A stretch of DNA of 64,000 nt from Austropuccinia psidii (Eukaryota > Basidiomycota > Pucciniomycetes > Pucciniales > Sphaerophragmiaceae). The position numbers were made by a program, and so were the translations under genes. Below the pieces are notes generated by a model, which ran no database searches, was not told the DNA's origin, and worked only from the letters and a program-made list of their open reading frames with translations. The stretch covers positions 42,680,082 through 42,744,081 of the forward strand of contig JALGQZ010000001.1 of assembly GCA_023105745.1 (NCBI GenBank), read 5' to 3'. Shown here one piece after another: positions 10,404 to 20,665 of the stretch. The number at the start of each line of letters is the position of its first letter. The stretch's first letter is position 1.

Positions 10404-12585
10404 ATGGTGCATACAAGAAATGGAAGCAGCTATTCAGTCCAACCAGATGGACCTGGAAAAGGAAGAGGTAAGAGCAGAACAAGGTCTGCCAAGTCTTCCT
10501 CAAGAAAGACACATCTGGAGGATGCCAGAGCTGCCCCCCATTCACCAAGGTCTGTACTAACAAGCTTTGATGTGAACTCTGAGCCTGAACTAATTGAAGG
10601 TAATATTTTAAGAGCTGAACCACTTCCAAGTGGCAGACATAGAAATATATCAGTCCAAATACAAAAATTGGTTCAGAGCATCAAAAGAAGAGGAGTGGTA
10701 AATATGCCCAAGCCTTTGGCAGGGGGCCATGAACTCCTACTTACACATCAAGAGCTTTCTGGGTCAGGAGAAGACCATAGAACTCTTAGGAGGTTAAAGC
10801 CCATTGTCTTGCAAAGAAAAGGTCAAAAAAATAAAGAATGGGTTGAAGAACCAAAGTCTTTTATCTGTAGACCAGAAGAAGGAATTGGAAATGACCCCAG
10901 CTTTGGAAGAAGTCCCAGTGGCGTCTACCAGCTCCAAACCAGAACCAGAAGCATCCAAAGAGAAGCCCAAAGGACCTCAGAAGAAGAAGAAAGGTCCCAA
11001 GAACCATCAGGGAAAGGGAAAAGGAATAGAAAATTGGCACAGACCTAAACCAAAAGGGTACAGGATCCCCAAATTGGAGCCTTCAGCCGTGGACAGTGTC
11101 TTCAATATGGCCAGAACTCTTATGGAATTCACAGCCAAAGAGCAGAAAAGGATGAACAGGACCTTTCCACATAAATAATACAAGAAATACAATTTGTTAA
11201 ATCTAGTATTGATGTAGAACTTGGTAAATTTGATTCAAATTTAAATAAAATAACATCATATATAAGTGAATTAAAAAGAAATGACAAAAATTATACTGAA
11301 TGGTATAAGCTGAAACATGTCAAACTTGATTCAATTACCAATATATGTGACAGAATTGAAAGTAAATTTCAATCCCAAAATGATTAAATGGAAGATATTT
11401 CCGTTTTAAACATCAATGATCAGCTTAGAATTCAAAAAGATCATGTTTTGGAAATAATTAATAATACCAATCAGTTTGCCATACATTTGGCAAAAAGTGA
11501 CAGTGAAAGGCAGAAGTTAAAGAATAAAATCATTGCAAATGTGGAGCAAATTAATAAGAATTATGGACCACATATTGCAAGACATTCTACACCTTTGACT
11601 GAAGAAAAACTTTCTGTCAAAGGAATTTTGACCCATTTTTAGGAGAAAATCCTATCTGTGCAAAAGATATTCCAAAAACGGGAGAATGGCCAGCATTCTC
11701 TGATGAAGGAGAATACAATCATATTGAGTTCATCAGAAAAATTGATATATTTCAAGACGATTTTCACATACCCAATGAAATAATAGTGGGAAAGCTACAC
11801 TCTTTGTTTACCAGAACTGCAAAGAAATGGTATTACAAAATGAGACAAGATCATGGTAAACATGATTGGCCTTGGTGGAAATCTGAGATAATCACCAAAT
11901 GGGCTAAAAATTATTGGAGATTTAAAATGGAAAATGCTTTTTAAAGTGCCATTTTTAACTCAGAAAAGGATAAACCACTTACTTGGTTCCTCAAACAGAA
12001 AGACAGATTATCTGCCTTACACCCAGATATGTCTGACTCTATGATTAACCTGAAAATATTAAGAAAATGTGGAGGAGAAATAGAAAATTCTATCAAGTAA
12101 AGATGTGTAGAACCCTGCTCAACAGAAGACTACATCAATGCCATGGAGGATATCATTACTAGAACAAGAATTGGTAAAACCTGGAATGGAGTCCCTATTG
12201 AATGCAACATTGTCTCTAAAACTTCCAGAGAAGATAAGAGGCCTGAAAGACCTGTCTTGAAGTGTTATAAATGTGGAAGCACTTCAAATTTAGCCAACAC
12301 TTGCACCAAAAAGACAAAGATGAAAGAAGTTCAAGTCATTGAAGAAGTTCAGTGTACTGAAGAGACAGAAGAATCTGACCTAGATTCTGAAGTCTCTGAG
12401 GATACACCAGTACAGGACTATCACATGTAAAACATTAAAGGTTTCTTTGAGGTCACAGAAGTACATACTCACTTGCCACAGTACAGTGAGGATTGTCAAA
12501 ACCTGATCAATATCCAGGATGCCAGAATGTGTAAAGCCAAACCTGCTAGAGGTAAAAGATCCACTGCTGGAGAATCTTGTATCAC
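10404..12585 (+). pseudogene. Decayed family C gag
   Basis: The frame starting at 10404 (MVHTRNGSSYS) corresponds to the B1 Gag start and runs to 11048. Later pieces are 11388-11642, a capsid-like region about 11640-12100 (WPAFSDEGEYNHIEFIR then WYYKMRQDHG), and 12143-12430. The last carries CYKCGSTSNLANTC, a CCHC zinc knuckle whose histidine is replaced by Asn. There are several stops and at least one frameshift. The reading is lost at about 12585, where inserted sequence begins. Confidence 0.85.
10420..11178 (+). pseudogene. Second, overlapping frame of C1, conserved with B1
   Basis: This frame overlaps gag, offset by one base. It begins at an ATG at 10420 (MEAAIQSNQMDLEKEEV), stops at 10558-10560, and is picked up again about 10660-11178 with some stops. 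Recognisable motifs are MNSYLHIKSFLG, a lysine/proline-rich tract, and GYRIPK followed by VFNMARTLMEF. The overlapping frame of B1 has MNSYL, FLG, GWHPL, GYRIPK and [11 protein letters not shown] in the same order. Conservation in this frame argues that it is a real protein. The function is unknown. Confidence 0.6.
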
Positions 12586-13275
12586 AATATCTCAAAAATT
12601 AGTAAAATACCATAAATAAGTACAAAATCTGAATTAACTCAGTATCTAATGAATAAACATGTGAAGTAAATTACACCATTAGGTTCCCATGGTAAAATAC
12701 ACATATGTAATTTTTATGGCATACCTGAAAAGTCAATAATTACTAAAGTATAAGTAATAATATCTCAAAAAGGTACAAAACCTCATTTATCTCAGAAACC
12801 AATGAGAAACATGTGGAATAAATTGTACCATTGGATTCTCCATAAAAGCCTACACATAAAAAAATTATAAAGCTAATCTCTAAAATTAATACTTAAGGAA
12901 TTAAGCTGAATATATCCACTTTTTTGGTCAATGCATATATTCATGGTTTTTAGCTAATATCTCTTGAAATATACAAGATAGAGAGATAAACCAGAAAAAA
13001 AGTCACCACATAATTACTGTAGGAATACAGATATGAACTTTATTTCGCAATTATTAAACAAGGCTTAAACTCGCAATGGATCATTGAATAAAATCAATAG
13101 AGCTACTGACCACTTTGTTGTGAAAGTGGTCCAAGCTTAAAAAATAGTAGACAGTCAGATTTCAATAGCTCATACATGAATAATGACGTAATTCTTATTA
13201 CAATATTCAAGGTATAACCCCTTGAAATCATGGTTTGAAGTTTAAAATATTGAATTTCGACAGAAAAGATGAGTT
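12586..13275 (+). repeat. D insertion in C1, left part
   Basis: This sequence interrupts C1. Three degenerate units begin AATATCTC at 12586, 12759 and 12956, roughly 170-200 bases apart and sharing segments such as AAACATGTG and TACCATT. It continues at 23501 beyond A1 and ends at 24686 with the D-family CTTACA. The left boundary is approximate because some C1 bases seem to be deleted. No gene is visible. Confidence 0.45.
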
Positions 13276-14022
13276 TGTCACAGGGGCTCTTCGAAGTGAA
13301 GAGGGCCTGGCACTCACTTATGGAGGGCTCAAAGATATGGTAAGAAGGAATACACTGAAGAGTGTTAAAGATAAATTGCTAAAAGAATAAATATAAGAAA
13401 AGCAGCAACAAGAAATAAGAGTAAGAAATAGAAGAGCCAACCACAAACAAGTCCAAGTCCACTGTTTCAACCTGTCAGAATGGAAAGAGAAGGGTTAATA
13501 AGGATATGGCCACCCAACTCATACTGTACAGGCGAAGAGACAAAAGGCAAAGACTAACTTAAAATTAAATAATTATAATACCCAATTATAAGGATAAGAA
13601 TAATTATAAAATAATAAATAAACTAAATTAATTAACTGGGGAAAAGTCCCCAGGGGGGAGAAAGAGGGGCTGGTATATGTGAGAATCACCAGCCCTGATC
13701 CAGAGGAAGAGTTTTCATGAGAATAATTAATGATTGAATTGAGTCTGGCCAATACAGGTCCTGTACAGCTGTACAGAACCTGTACAAGAGGTGTGGTGTA
13801 TTTGAGTGATCATACAGTTCCATACTGGTGTATTGAAACTGTATTGGGTGAATCCAACCTGTACAGGTATTGACAGGCTGTATTGATGTACCAAGCTGTA
13901 TGCATGTTTCAGAATGAAGATTTCTGAAACTGAATGCTGATGCAGATACTGGATTTGCTGATTTGGGGTGTTTGAGTGGGTGTATGAATGAATACCCTTA
14001 CCCCTGATGGATGGTTGTTACA
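13276..14022 (-). repeat. 3' LTR of A1 (747 bp)
   Basis: It starts TGTCACAGGGG and ends GGTTGTTACA on the plus strand. It lacks a 15-base segment present in the 5' LTR of the same element. It contains the palindrome CTGTACAGCTGTACAG at 13761-13776. Confidence 0.95.
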
Positions 14023-14025
14023 GTA

Positions 14026-14035
14026 TCCCCCTCTT
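14026..14035 (-). promoter_or_regulatory. Polypurine tract of A1
   Basis: The element strand reads AAGAGGGGGA followed by TAC and then the 3' LTR. This is the usual place for the plus-strand DNA primer, and it is identical in A2. Confidence 0.8.
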
Positions 14036-14886
14036 GAAACTGGTGGGCTCCTGAACACCATAATACCCTCCCACTGTTGAGTGGCATCTCATTATCCCCA
14101 CATTTTTTCAAAAAAATTTCTTTTTAATTTTCTTTTCCTCTTTACCATTATCCTGAAAATCCTTCATTACTCCTTCCCTGTCAACTTCAATTGATTCCCC
14201 CCTTTTTCCAAGTTTGAGTAAGTATTCCACTTCAAAGTATGCATTTCTTGTCTTCTGATTCAATCAACCATGCCTTTGGGATATATCCCAGAATAAGGAC
14301 CACTGAGCTCTTGTGCTCAAAAAATGATGCCCAATGAGTATATGAAGTGTACTCATCGGGCAAGGCTTAATCCATTGAAAAATTGAAAAAATTTCCTCCA
14401 AGGGGTCTTGTCCCCATTACCCATGGAAATGGCCTCAACAGCCCTCCAAAGTGCTTTGGGCTGTGGCCTTTACCCCCTGATGAATCTTGACATTTCTTGC
14501 TTTTTATGGCCTTTTGGGTGTTTTGGTGAACTTAGGTATTTATATGATTTTTTTGGCCATATTTGGCCTTTTTATGCCTTTTAGGTCCTACGGTCCGCAG
14601 TCTGTGGGGGTTATTGGAGGCCCCCAGGACCAAAATGGAGCCCCTGGGCCCCAGGGTGACCAAGGGGCCCAGAAATGGCTCAATCATAGATATCAATATA
14701 CATGGCCTGGACCCATTGATGGGGTCCAGGACCATCAAGATCCTGGCCTCCCCAAAGTTGCAGGGGAGGCCCTGGGTGATGTGTTCAGCCCCAAAGGGGT
14801 ATGAACCTTCACCTTAGAGGCTTTGAGGGGGGGGAATAATTGAGTTATGGCCCCATTTCCTTGAGGTCAAATTCTTTATTCTTGAT
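14036..14886 (+). promoter_or_regulatory. GC-rich upstream region of the antisense gene in A1
   Basis: This stretch between the polypurine tract and the antisense gene's start is pyrimidine-rich, then from about 14390 markedly richer in GGCC/GGGCCC than the surrounding DNA. It includes a 9-bp perfect inverted repeat CCTGGACCC/GGGTCCAGG at 14706-14730. The small frames in it are not conserved as coding. It probably holds the promoter and 5' UTR of the antisense gene, inferred from position only. Confidence 0.5.
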
Positions 14887-16181
14887 ATGGAGTGGATTGA
14901 TTCTGACATCTTGAATCTTCTGCTTGCATATTCTTCAGTTATGAGTTCCAAACTGACTGAACTCACTGAATCTTCTCCTTCTGCACCACCACCGTCTGTT
15001 CTTCATGGTTCTGGCGTCTTCAGTCAATTGTCCTCCCTTTCCATGGCCTCTTCTGGCCATTTTGATCCCTCCCAAACGTATGATGGGTTCAGAGCAGTTG
15101 AAGTTCTTGATCCTGCCTGTACTGAGTATTTGGCCAAGGGTAAGGATTGCTTTCAACATTACAATCCTCAATCATCAAAATGCCACTTTTGCTTTGTTGG
15201 GAGGAAGCCATGCCGCCGTACCGGATCAACTTTGTCCCAGGTCAGGAGACACTTATGGAGCAGGAAAGATGGGCCTTGTGGGCAGGAATTCCCCATTCTT
15301 GAGGAGCCTACCCCTGATGCAACTTCTGGATTTTCTCAATGTGAGTGATTTGCATATTTTGGTTGAATTGGTGCTGATATCTTGATGTAGTGACTGGTTC
15401 CAGGCAGAGGGATGTGGCCAGATGGACTAATGTTGGAGGGTCCATTCCAAGCGGTGGTAGGCCCATACACTACAGCTCGGAAATCCCAATCTCAAGGACC
15501 AATGCTGATGGAGTGGTGAAAGTAGTGAAGAAACTAAGAAGAATTGTTGATTCCCCAACAGATCCAGATGCTGAAGGAAGTGATGAGCTGGATGGTGAAG
15601 AAGTTCAAGTTATTCCTCATTCAATTGGCCATCTGTCCAGCAATTCCTCTTGTCAACCTCTTGCCAACACCAGATTCCAAAATCAAGTTATTCCCAGCAC
15701 TCCAAGAACCTTCCAACCAATGCTTGCTTCCATTCCTACAACCCTTCCTCCTCCTTCACCAACTACTTCCCACACCACCAGACCTGCCTTGAATCCAGCA
15801 GTAAGACCATCACCAGTTCAACAGTCCAGGAACTCACCCATAAACACCTCCCTTCAACTACAACCTGTGGCCAGCTCCAGCAGAAGAAGAGATGGATTGT
15901 CCCCTCTGCCGTTTCCTGCCGCTCAAGTTTTTCAAAGAAGAGAACACTGGCCTATCCGGGTTACCAGAGAAGATCCCAACGCGGCTAGTGAAAGTCAAGA
16001 TGCTGTGGCCAGATTGTTCAGGAGGGTTGATAGAAATAGCAGAGAGGTGATTATGTATGCCAATGACAGGACTATTCCAGGTACTGCTTCTGAAGAGATG
16101 GCTGCAAAATTTGCCTGGTATGAAGATGAGTTGATAAATGATTTCCAGAGAACTTTTGATGATTTGGGTAGAGATAACTAG
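14887..16181 (+). CDS. Antisense accessory gene carried by A1, one intron
   Basis: This gene runs opposite to gag-pol, between pol and the 3' LTR. The predicted coding sequence is 14887-15340 joined to 15391-16181. The 50-nt intron has GTGAGT at its start, a TGCTGAT branch-like motif and TAG at its end. Splicing gives 414 residues without a stop. The start MEWIDSD is shared with A2. The protein has a cysteine-rich motif C88-x10-C99-x2-C102-x6-C109, possibly zinc-binding. A long Ser/Pro-rich, low-complexity middle (about 190-310) follows, and a conserved C-terminal part contains RLFRRVDRNSREVIMYAND and FAWYEDELINDF. There is no signal peptide or membrane segment. I recall similar uncharacterised proteins in Austropuccinia, but know of no assigned function. 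Confidence 0.8.
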
Positions 16182-16949
16182 TTTTCCTTTTCCTTGTTTG
16201 TGTTTGGTTTGCCTTCTATCCCCACTCTTAAAAATACTAAAAAATGAAAAAATAATGGAACCTCCCGATACATGATTTGGGAGGGGATGCTGCTGCTTTA
16301 AAGAAAAAAAGAAAGAAAATTATACAAGTAAATAAAGAAAGAAAAATAAAAGAATAAGAGAAAATGAGAGTAAAGAAAGAAATAAAGAAATATCCTGATG
16401 GTTGGTCCTTCCTGTGGTGAGTTGCTTGATTCTGGCCAAAAAGTGTCTGAAAAATGGAAACCAAGCATTTGATGCTCACAGAGTGGCCAAGGTGATGTTT
16501 TGCAAGAAGTAGAAACCTCAGGGATGCATATGAGGAGATGGAACTTACTTTCATAACTTCCACTCCCCACCAAGCACCATAAAATTGAAAAGGATTGCCA
16601 TAAATGACTTCTGAGATGAATTGCCATAAATGACTTCTGAAAGGAATTGCCGTAAATGACTTGAAGTAATGAATGTCTTGAATTATGATGATTGGCATAA
16701 ATTGAAATGATAAATAAAAAGAAAGAAAAGAAAAACAAAGAAAGGAACATTTGGCCATATCTTGATAAGGTCCAAATCGGAGGGTATTGGTGTTGTATGC
16801 TTCCTGAACCTGTCCAAGGAATGGATAAGTGCTCACAAAGTGGCCAAGGTGATGCTTACAACAACATATGGGTAGAATACCCCCTTAAAGGTGCATGCCA
16901 GGAGAGGAACTTACTTTCATAACTTCTTCTCCCCACCAAGCACCATAAA
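16182..16949. other. Region between the convergent antisense gene and pol in A1
   Basis: The two genes converge here. The stretch holds a hairpin-forming CCTCCC/GGGAGG pair at 16261-16284 after the antisense gene, an A-rich tract, a short tandem repeat (16594-16672), and two diverged copies of a roughly 110-base block (16474-16583, 16831-16950). It may contain the 3' ends of both transcripts. No coding frame in it is convincing. Confidence 0.55.
16594..16672. repeat. Three-copy tandem repeat, about 26 bp
   Basis: There are three imperfect copies of ATTGCCATAAATGACTTCTG plus a variable tail. The third copy has CCGT in place of CCAT. The same three-copy array occurs in A2 at 41891-41968, with the same third-copy change. 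Confidence 0.8.
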
Positions 16950-19900
16950 TCAAACTCTTGAGGTATTTGGACCAGGCTTGTCTGGATACAATGAATAGAA
17001 GTCCTTGACAAGTCCTGGTGAGTTGGTAAGGTTTGAAGCTGGTTCCCAAGTGGTTCTTTCTGGGTCTTCACTGAATCCTTTCCACTCTACAAGATACCAT
17101 ACTTTACCTCTTTTGAGTTTTGAGTCCAGAACCTGAGCCACTTCCCATTCTTCTTGCTCCTCCACTAAAACTGGTGGTGGCAGCAATTGATGACGATTTG
17201 GGATAGTTGAATGCTTGACTGGTTCTAATAAGGACACATGGAATACAGGGTGAACTGTCTTCCATTTCTGAGGCAACTTGAGGTGATATGCATGGCTGCC
17301 AATCTTCTTCAGAACTTCAAAAGGTCCCAGCCATCTTTCTGATAATTTCTTGGTGGGTCTTGTTGTCTTGATGTTCTTGGAAGCTAGCCATACTTTGTCC
17401 CCAGGTTGGAAATCAGGTGGAATTGCTCTATTTCTATCTGCATACTTCTTGAATCTCCTTATTGCTGACTCTAATTCATATTTGACAACTTGCTGTACTG
17501 ATTGGAGTTTTGTTGATAACTTTCCAGCAGGTGAGTCTTGAGAAATATAGATTGAGTCAAGGCTGGGATTTCTTCCATAAATGGTGAAAAAAGGTGATTG
17601 CTTGGTTGATGAGTGTTCTGCATTATTATAGGCAAATTCAGCCAGAGGGAGCCAGGTGTACCAGTCATCTTGATGATAGCTGACATACATCCAAAGGTAC
17701 TGTTCTAGTATCTGATTTACCCTCTCTGTCTGTCCATCTGTTTCAGGGTGAAAGGCAGTTGAAAGATCTCTTGATATCTTGAGCTACTGACACAATTTAG
17801 TCCAAAATGATGAAACAAATAAGGATCCTCTATCACTGAAAATACTGAATGGAAGTCCATGCTTGGAAAATACATGACTATTGAAGATTTGAGCTAAATC
17901 CAGAGCAGTGATTGTTCCATAAGTTGGAATGAAGATTGCCATTTTTGAGAATCTGTCAACAACTACTAAAATTGAATCAAAGTTGTTTGACAGTGGCAAT
18001 TGAGTGATGAAGTCCATTGATAATGAATTGCAAGGACCAGACGGAATTGAAAGAGGCTTGAGTAATCCAAACTTCTTGTGATGAATGTTCTTGTTTCTTG
18101 AACATTGCTGACATGAGGACACATAGTCCTTGATGAATTGATTCATTCCAGCCCAATAAAAATCCCTCTTGATGAGCTTGAGGGTCTTCTCCTGGCCAGG
18201 ATGGCCAGCCAATGGTGAGTCATGACGCTTTTGATAAATATTGAGTTGAAGTTCTTCATTGCTTGGGATTACCACTCTATCTTTGAATAATAATAACTTG
18301 GCTTGAGGTTCAAGAGAATAATGTGGAACTGATTCACCTCTTGCTAGTTGCTTGAGTATTTCTTTATAGTCTTTGTCTTGCCATACTTCTTTTTGAATCT
18401 TGTCCACTAAATCTGAGAAAATTTCCACTTTGATTGAGAAGAATCTTGACTCTTGAATTCCATCTTGCTTAAGTACTTGATGAAAATTTTGAGGATTCTT
18501 GCTGATGAAGTCCACCCCCCTCTCTGGGTACCCGTCTTCCCGACGTGACAAGGCATCTGGTAAAGTGGCCAGCCTGCCTGGGCAGTAAGTGATAGTGAAA
18601 TGAAATTCTGAGAGAAATTCAGCCCAACAGGCCTGACGACGAGTAAGAACTTTGGAAGACATGAAATACTGCAAGGAAGAGTGGTCTGTCAAGACCTCAA
18701 AAGGATTGGAAAGAGAAATAAGAAATGCCCTCCAGCGCTTGAGAGCCCAAACTATGCCAAGGAGCTCCTTGTCATGAATTTCATAGTTGAGTTCAGCTGG
18801 TAAGAGCTTGCGACTATCAAATGCAATGGGATGCTTTCCAGAGTCATTCACCTGACTCAGTATGGCGCCCAAAGCATAATCAGAAGCATCAGTCTCTACA
18901 ATAGTAGGTAGAGATGGATTGAAATGGGATAAGATAGGAGCAGAGGTGAAAGCTTCTTTGAGTGCTTGAAACTGACTAAGAGCTTCCTCATTGAAGATGA
19001 AAGGAGAATCTTTTTTGAGAAGGGAAGTGAGAGAAGTGATTTTTTTGGAATAATTTTTAATGAAACGACGATATACATTGGCAAAGCCAAGAAAATATTG
19101 AAGGGCCTTGATGTTTTTGGGATGAGGCCAATTGAGGATTTGCTGAACTTTTGAAGAATCCATCTTGAGGCCATCACTTGAAAAAACATAGCCCAAGTAT
19201 TCCACACTTGAGGCATGGAATACACACTTGGAGGCTTTGGCAAACAGATTATTGTCCCTCAGTCTTTGGAGGACAGAGGCCACATGTTTGACATGTTCCT
19301 CCTCAGAACTGGAAAAGACCATAATATCATCTAAATAAACCACAACAAACACATCCAAAAAATCTGCAAAGATATCATTTACTAGATTTTGGAAAGACGC
19401 AGGAGCATTGGTCAAACCAAATGGAATGACCAAATACTCATAACTACCATATTTGGTTCTAAAGGCAGTTAAGTGCTCATCCCCCTCTTTGATTCTCAGA
19501 AGGTTATATGCACCACACAAATCTATCTTGGAGAAGATAGTGGAAATGTTGAATACGGTAAGGAGCTGGTTCATAGGAGGAACAGGGTATCTGTTCTTCC
19601 TAGTGACAGCATTGTGTTTGCGGTAGTCAACACACAAACGGAGACCTCCATCCTTTTTCTTGACAAAAAGGACAGGTGCTCCTGTTGAAGAGGAGCTTGG
19701 TCTAATGAAACCTTTCTCTACATTCTCTGAAATGTAGGCCCTCAGTGTTTCTGACTCTTGATTTGATAATGAGTAGATAACACCAATTGGAGGTAGAAGA
19801 CCCTCCAATTCAATATGGTGATCACAGGCGCGGTGTGGCGGAAGTTTCTCTGCTTTCACCTTGGAGAATACATCCAAATATTGGTGATAAGCAGGAGGAA

Positions 19901-20651
19901 CAACCTTCAACACAGTTTCAATTTCTTCTGGCTCTTCCTCCTCATCCCACTGCTCCTCCAGGGATACATGAAAAGATAAGGGAGGAAGGTCCATATCCCC
20001 TTGAAAGAGATGAAGTGAAGATATGGCAACATCTTCTCCAACATCCTTTATCTCTTTGAAGACTTCATCTCTTGATGGAAGTAATGACTGAGAGGGAATA
20101 ATGGAAGGGATATGGACAGAAGAAGGAAGGTAAGGTGTCTTAAGTTCACCAACCAGAGCAAAACTGTTGACAGCAGTGGCTAAGTCATTACTAGTAGAAG
20201 GAATAATACCACTAGAATCCTTATGACTAGAATCATAGGTGATCAATCCATTTTTCCAATCAATAATGGGATTAAAATGGTAAAGGAAATCATAGCCCAA
20301 TATCAGGTCTTCTCCCTTGGGTGAATCTATGATAAAGAAGTCCCATTCAAAGCTTGGGAAGGAAGGCAAGTCAACTACCCACTTGGTATAATGGGTGATG
20401 AACAAGTCAGGGGATTCATTAGAATTCAAGATGAAAAGAGGAATCTTTTCAGGGAGCTCTGACAGAGTAAATGAGTACTTGAGAACAACATTCTTTGAAA
20501 TAAAAGAGTTTGTAGCACCAGAATCAATGAGAATACTATAAAAAATATCAGAGACAGAAGAGAAAATAAGAAATTTTAAAGATTTCTTGACACTAGTATT
20601 CAGAGTGCACAATTGTGCTCTTGAAGGAAATAAGTGAGAACCATTGAACAC
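16950..20651 (-). pseudogene. Family A pol in A1, one in-frame stop
   Basis: The frame is 1233 codons long, in the -1 frame relative to gag. In order: aspartic protease DSGAT (about residue 43), reverse transcriptase with YLDD (about residue 440), RNase H with the [11 protein letters not shown] and TDHSSLQYF motifs, integrase with an HHCC zinc finger (HPGQEKT ... CQQCSRNK) and a DDE core (MDF, SDRG, TDGQTERVNQ), and a C-terminal chromodomain with WYLVEWKGF. The only stop is a TAG at 17784-17786, where A2 has CAG for Gln, within the integrase core. The copy is therefore probably not autonomous unless the stop is read through. The chromodomain is expected to bind histone marks and steer integration. 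Confidence 0.92.
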
Positions 20652-20665
20652 ATCATGATTCCCAC

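Noticed and set aside
10171..10629. Minus-strand 152-codon frame over the C1 gag start
   Set aside because: Shadow of the two overlapping plus-strand frames. It has no independent evidence.
14487..14817. Plus-strand frames in the GC-rich block upstream of the antisense gene, also 39747-40109
   Set aside because: Gly/Pro/Gln-rich translations typical of GC-rich noncoding DNA. Frame and start are not kept between A1 and A2.
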